Shown here piece by piece: positions 62,474 through 64,000 of a stretch of DNA of 64,000 bases. The first letter of the stretch is position 1. Every line of letters starts with the position of its first letter. The notes under the pieces are model-generated. The model did not search any database. It was not told the DNA's origin and saw nothing but the letters and a program-made list of their open reading frames with translations. Source of the stretch: M3007 sp964646615 (GTDB lineage Bacteria > Bacteroidota > Bacteroidia > Chitinophagales > Saprospiraceae). The DNA lies in the NCBI GenBank assembly GCA_964646615.1, contig CAZYEV010000054.1:1-64000 (forward strand), read 5' to 3'. The translations under genes and the position numbers were made by a program.

Positions 62474-62556
62474 AATTCGGTACGTTTAGAGATGAGAATT
62501 GAAATGCAGGATTAGCAGATACAGCCACCACGGCAAAAGCGGCATACCTAACCGCT

Positions 62557-62564
62557 CAAATTTA
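62557..62564 (-). promoter_or_regulatory. -7 box of 1576-residue protein gene
   Basis: TAAATTTG on the minus strand fits TAnnTTTG, 83 nt before the ATG at 62473. Confidence 0.5.
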
Positions 62565-62851
62565 GGGCAAAATCAAACACACCCTCCCCGCCTTTTTGAG
62601 CATTCGCCTTTTCGGCGACAATTTTAACAGGTAATCTGTAAGGCTTAAGGCCTGAGATTGAATACGATACGCATACGCAGGGCATTCCACAAATGGCGCG
62701 CCAAAAGGCTACTCTAAAAATACCTTCCACCTCTAAAAATGCTCTGATAGTGTCACCGCGAGGGGACTTCAAGCAGCGGATAGAGGCTAAGTCGTCTCTG
62801 GATGGCGCCCATCTGTTTTTGAACGAAAGGTTAGAAGTCCAAAATCAGCCC

Positions 62852-62859
62852 TACTTTTA
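62852..62859 (+). promoter_or_regulatory. variant -7 box of last gene
   Basis: TACTTTTA is one base from TAnnTTTG, 55 nt before the ATG at 62915. Confidence 0.35.
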
Positions 62860-62914
62860 CGCGCTCAATCTATTTAAGGCTAACTTATTGCTCAAACTAC
62901 TCTACACACCTGCT

Positions 62915-64000
62915 ATGAGTTCTACTGCTGCTCTGACGCTGCGGCTTCCTGCCGCGGCTGCGACGTTGTTTGCCCTAATCCTCCTGCTAATGGGCACTCG
63001 GGCAGGCGCCCAGTGCATGATGGTGCCCTGTCCTACGCCAGTACCGGCCACCAATGCGCACAATGCCTGCGTATTGCCCAACCCGGCGGCTTTCAACTGC
63101 TACGAAGGCGCCACTTCAGCCACCACGCCGGAGTCGTTCCCGCCCTCCTGGTGTACGACCATTGAAAACAACATCTGGTTTGCTTTTACGGCCGATGCTC
63201 CTACGGTATCGCTCACCTTTGAAGTGCTGAACTGCACGGTAGGCAGCTGCCTTCAAGCGGCCATACTGAGCACCACCGACTGCAATACGTTTACTTTCAT
63301 GGGGCCTTGCGTCAGTGGCATGAACCCCGGTGGACAGTACACCATTACCGGCGCAGGGCTGGTGCCGGGGCAGGTCTATTTCCTGATGGTGGACGGATGT
63401 GCGGGCGCCCAATGTAGCTTTGTCATTAATGGCAGCGCCCCTCGTATTGTCAATGCCCCTACGCGCGTTTGCTTGCCCGCTGGCCCCAGCACGCTGACGA
63501 GTAATATACCAGGCAACTGGACGCTCAACCCACCCAACGCCGGCACCTTCGTCGGCCAATTCAACAACACCAACACCGTCGCCGTCAACTGGAACACCAA
63601 CTATCAGGGACCCGTGCAGGTATGCGTAGCCAGCCCAACCTGTAATAACGAGAACTGCCGCGAAATTGAAATTGGCCGCCGCGAAGCCACCACCGTTGAG
63701 CTCTTCCTGTGTGCGGGCGAAACGGTCGAGTGTGCCGGCAACTTTTATAGCTCGGGCGGCACCTTCAATACCACGTTCCAGACCTACCAGGGTTGCGATA
63801 GCGTGGTTACCTGCCGCATTATACCTGTACCTACCTATAACTCGCCACTTTTTCAAATAAATAAGTGCGCACCGGGTTCGCACACGGTCTGTGGCGAAAC
63901 CTACACCGAAACGGGCGGCTACAACCACGTGTGCAAAGGATACCGCGGCTGCGATAGCATCATCAACTTCTTCTTAGCCGTGATGGACCCAAAAGCGGTT
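62915..64000 (+). CDS. secreted Cys-rich surface protein, truncated by window end
   Basis: 362 codons are visible and the frame runs off the end. Signal peptide 1-31 (LFALILLLMGTRAGAQC) starting MSSTAALTLRLPAAAA. The N-terminal module (about 33-165) contains ENNIWFAFTAD, GSCLQAAIL and GQVYFLMVDGCAGAQCSFVI, closely matching the modules in the genes at 44860 and 57743. A PKD-like segment and repeats with GNFYSSGG and QGCDSVVTCRI, then GETYTETGGY and RGCDSIIN, follow. This is the same order as in the divergent neighbour. A T9SS sorting domain would be expected past the window end but is not visible. Function unknown. Confidence 0.8.
   Translation, partial: MSSTAALTLRLPAAAATLFALILLLMGTRAGAQCMMVPCPTPVPATNAHNACVLPNPAAFNCYEGATSATTPESFPPSWCTTIENNIWFAFTADAPTVSLTFEVLNCTVGSCLQAAILSTTDCNTFTFMGPCVSGMNPGGQYTITGAGLVPGQVYFLMVDGCAGAQCSFVINGSAPRIVNAPTRVCLPAGPSTLTSNIPGNWTLNPPNAGTFVGQFNNTNTVAVNWNTNYQGPVQVCVASPTCNNENCREIEIGRREATTVELFLCAGETVECAGNFYSSGGTFNTTFQTYQGCDSVVTCRIIPVPTYNSPLFQINKCAPGSHTVCGETYTETGGYNHVCKGYRGCDSIINFFLAVMDPKAV

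Larger units (their letters stand above)
62474..62914. other. intergenic between two divergent surface-protein genes
   Basis: 441 nt without a supported gene. It holds the two outward-facing promoter boxes at 62557-62564 (-) and 62852-62859 (+). Near 62600-62625 is a small CGCC-TTTT-CGGCG inverted repeat. No tandem repeat or RNA gene recognised. Confidence 0.5.

Noticed and set aside
1..64000. tRNA, rRNA, tmRNA or insertion sequences
   Set aside because: No T-loop-like GGTTCGAATCC in a cloverleaf context, no transposase motif and no terminal inverted repeats were seen. A tRNAscan or ISfinder run would settle it.

Overview
The window is from a Bacteroidota chromosome of fairly high GC. The best fit is a Saprospiria- or Chitinophagia-like lineage. 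The evidence is: type IX secretion (T9SS) C-terminal sorting domains of type A and type B (gliding-motility CHU_C type), SprB repeats, TonB-dependent receptors with a carboxypeptidase-regulatory plug extension, a DUF1501/DUF1800 pair, a long S16 protein, and about a dozen TAnnTTTG boxes, the Bacteroidota sigma-factor -7 element, 15-120 nt upstream of gene starts. The genus cannot be named from sequence alone. I see no phage, insertion sequence, CRISPR array, tRNA or rRNA.

Layout. 1-3.1 kb: a TonB receptor behind a small cysteine-rich (HYC_CC_PP-like) membrane-anchored protein, probably a metal-related pair. 3.2-9.0 kb: secreted amidohydrolase, DUF937 protein, lipoprotein oligopeptidase B, AAA/DUF4143 ATPase. 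9.2-11.9 kb: two related T9SS cargo proteins. 12.0-16.2 kb: rplT, rpmI and infC facing away from priA. 16.3-24.5 kb: a small secreted protein, an M36 metallopeptidase carried by T9SS, a class A penicillin-binding protein and a DUF4350 protein. 24.5-28.3 kb: lepB, an unknown 470-residue protein and rpsP with a structured leader. 28.4-31.5 kb: the apparent remnant of a T9SS cargo gene, then an outer-membrane TonB-type receptor. 31.6-37.6 kb: a 2008-residue SprB-repeat surface protein. 37.8-43.2 kb: a five-gene glycan operon (methyltransferase, glycosyltransferase, Wzy-like membrane protein, two more glycosyltransferases) with 4-10 nt overlaps. 43.2-50.2 kb: K+/H+-type antiporter, a type B T9SS protein, DUF1501 and DUF1800. 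50.5-57.7 kb: a TMTC-like GT-C/TPR protein, alpha/beta hydrolase, M12-type metalloprotease, SRAP protein, a small helical protein and folA. 57.7-64 kb: two divergent, related secreted proteins, one of 1576 residues and one running off the window end.

How the genes fit together. Eight complete genes, plus probably the truncated last one, encode exported cargo for the Sec (or Tat)/T9SS route. LepB would remove their signal peptides. The glycan operon and the TMTC-like protein could build or attach sugars on cell-surface proteins. No T9SS core component is encoded here. Housekeeping genes (infC, rpmI, rplT, rpsP, priA, folA, lepB, PBP1A) are scattered between cargo genes, as in a normal core chromosome.

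Points worth a second look: a cysteine-rich N-terminal module shared by three secreted proteins, a DUF1501 protein with both a Tat-like signal and a T9SS tail, the rpsP leader, a TTG start on infC, a decayed T9SS gene end, and short CCAAAC-N2-GTTTGG palindromes between genes.
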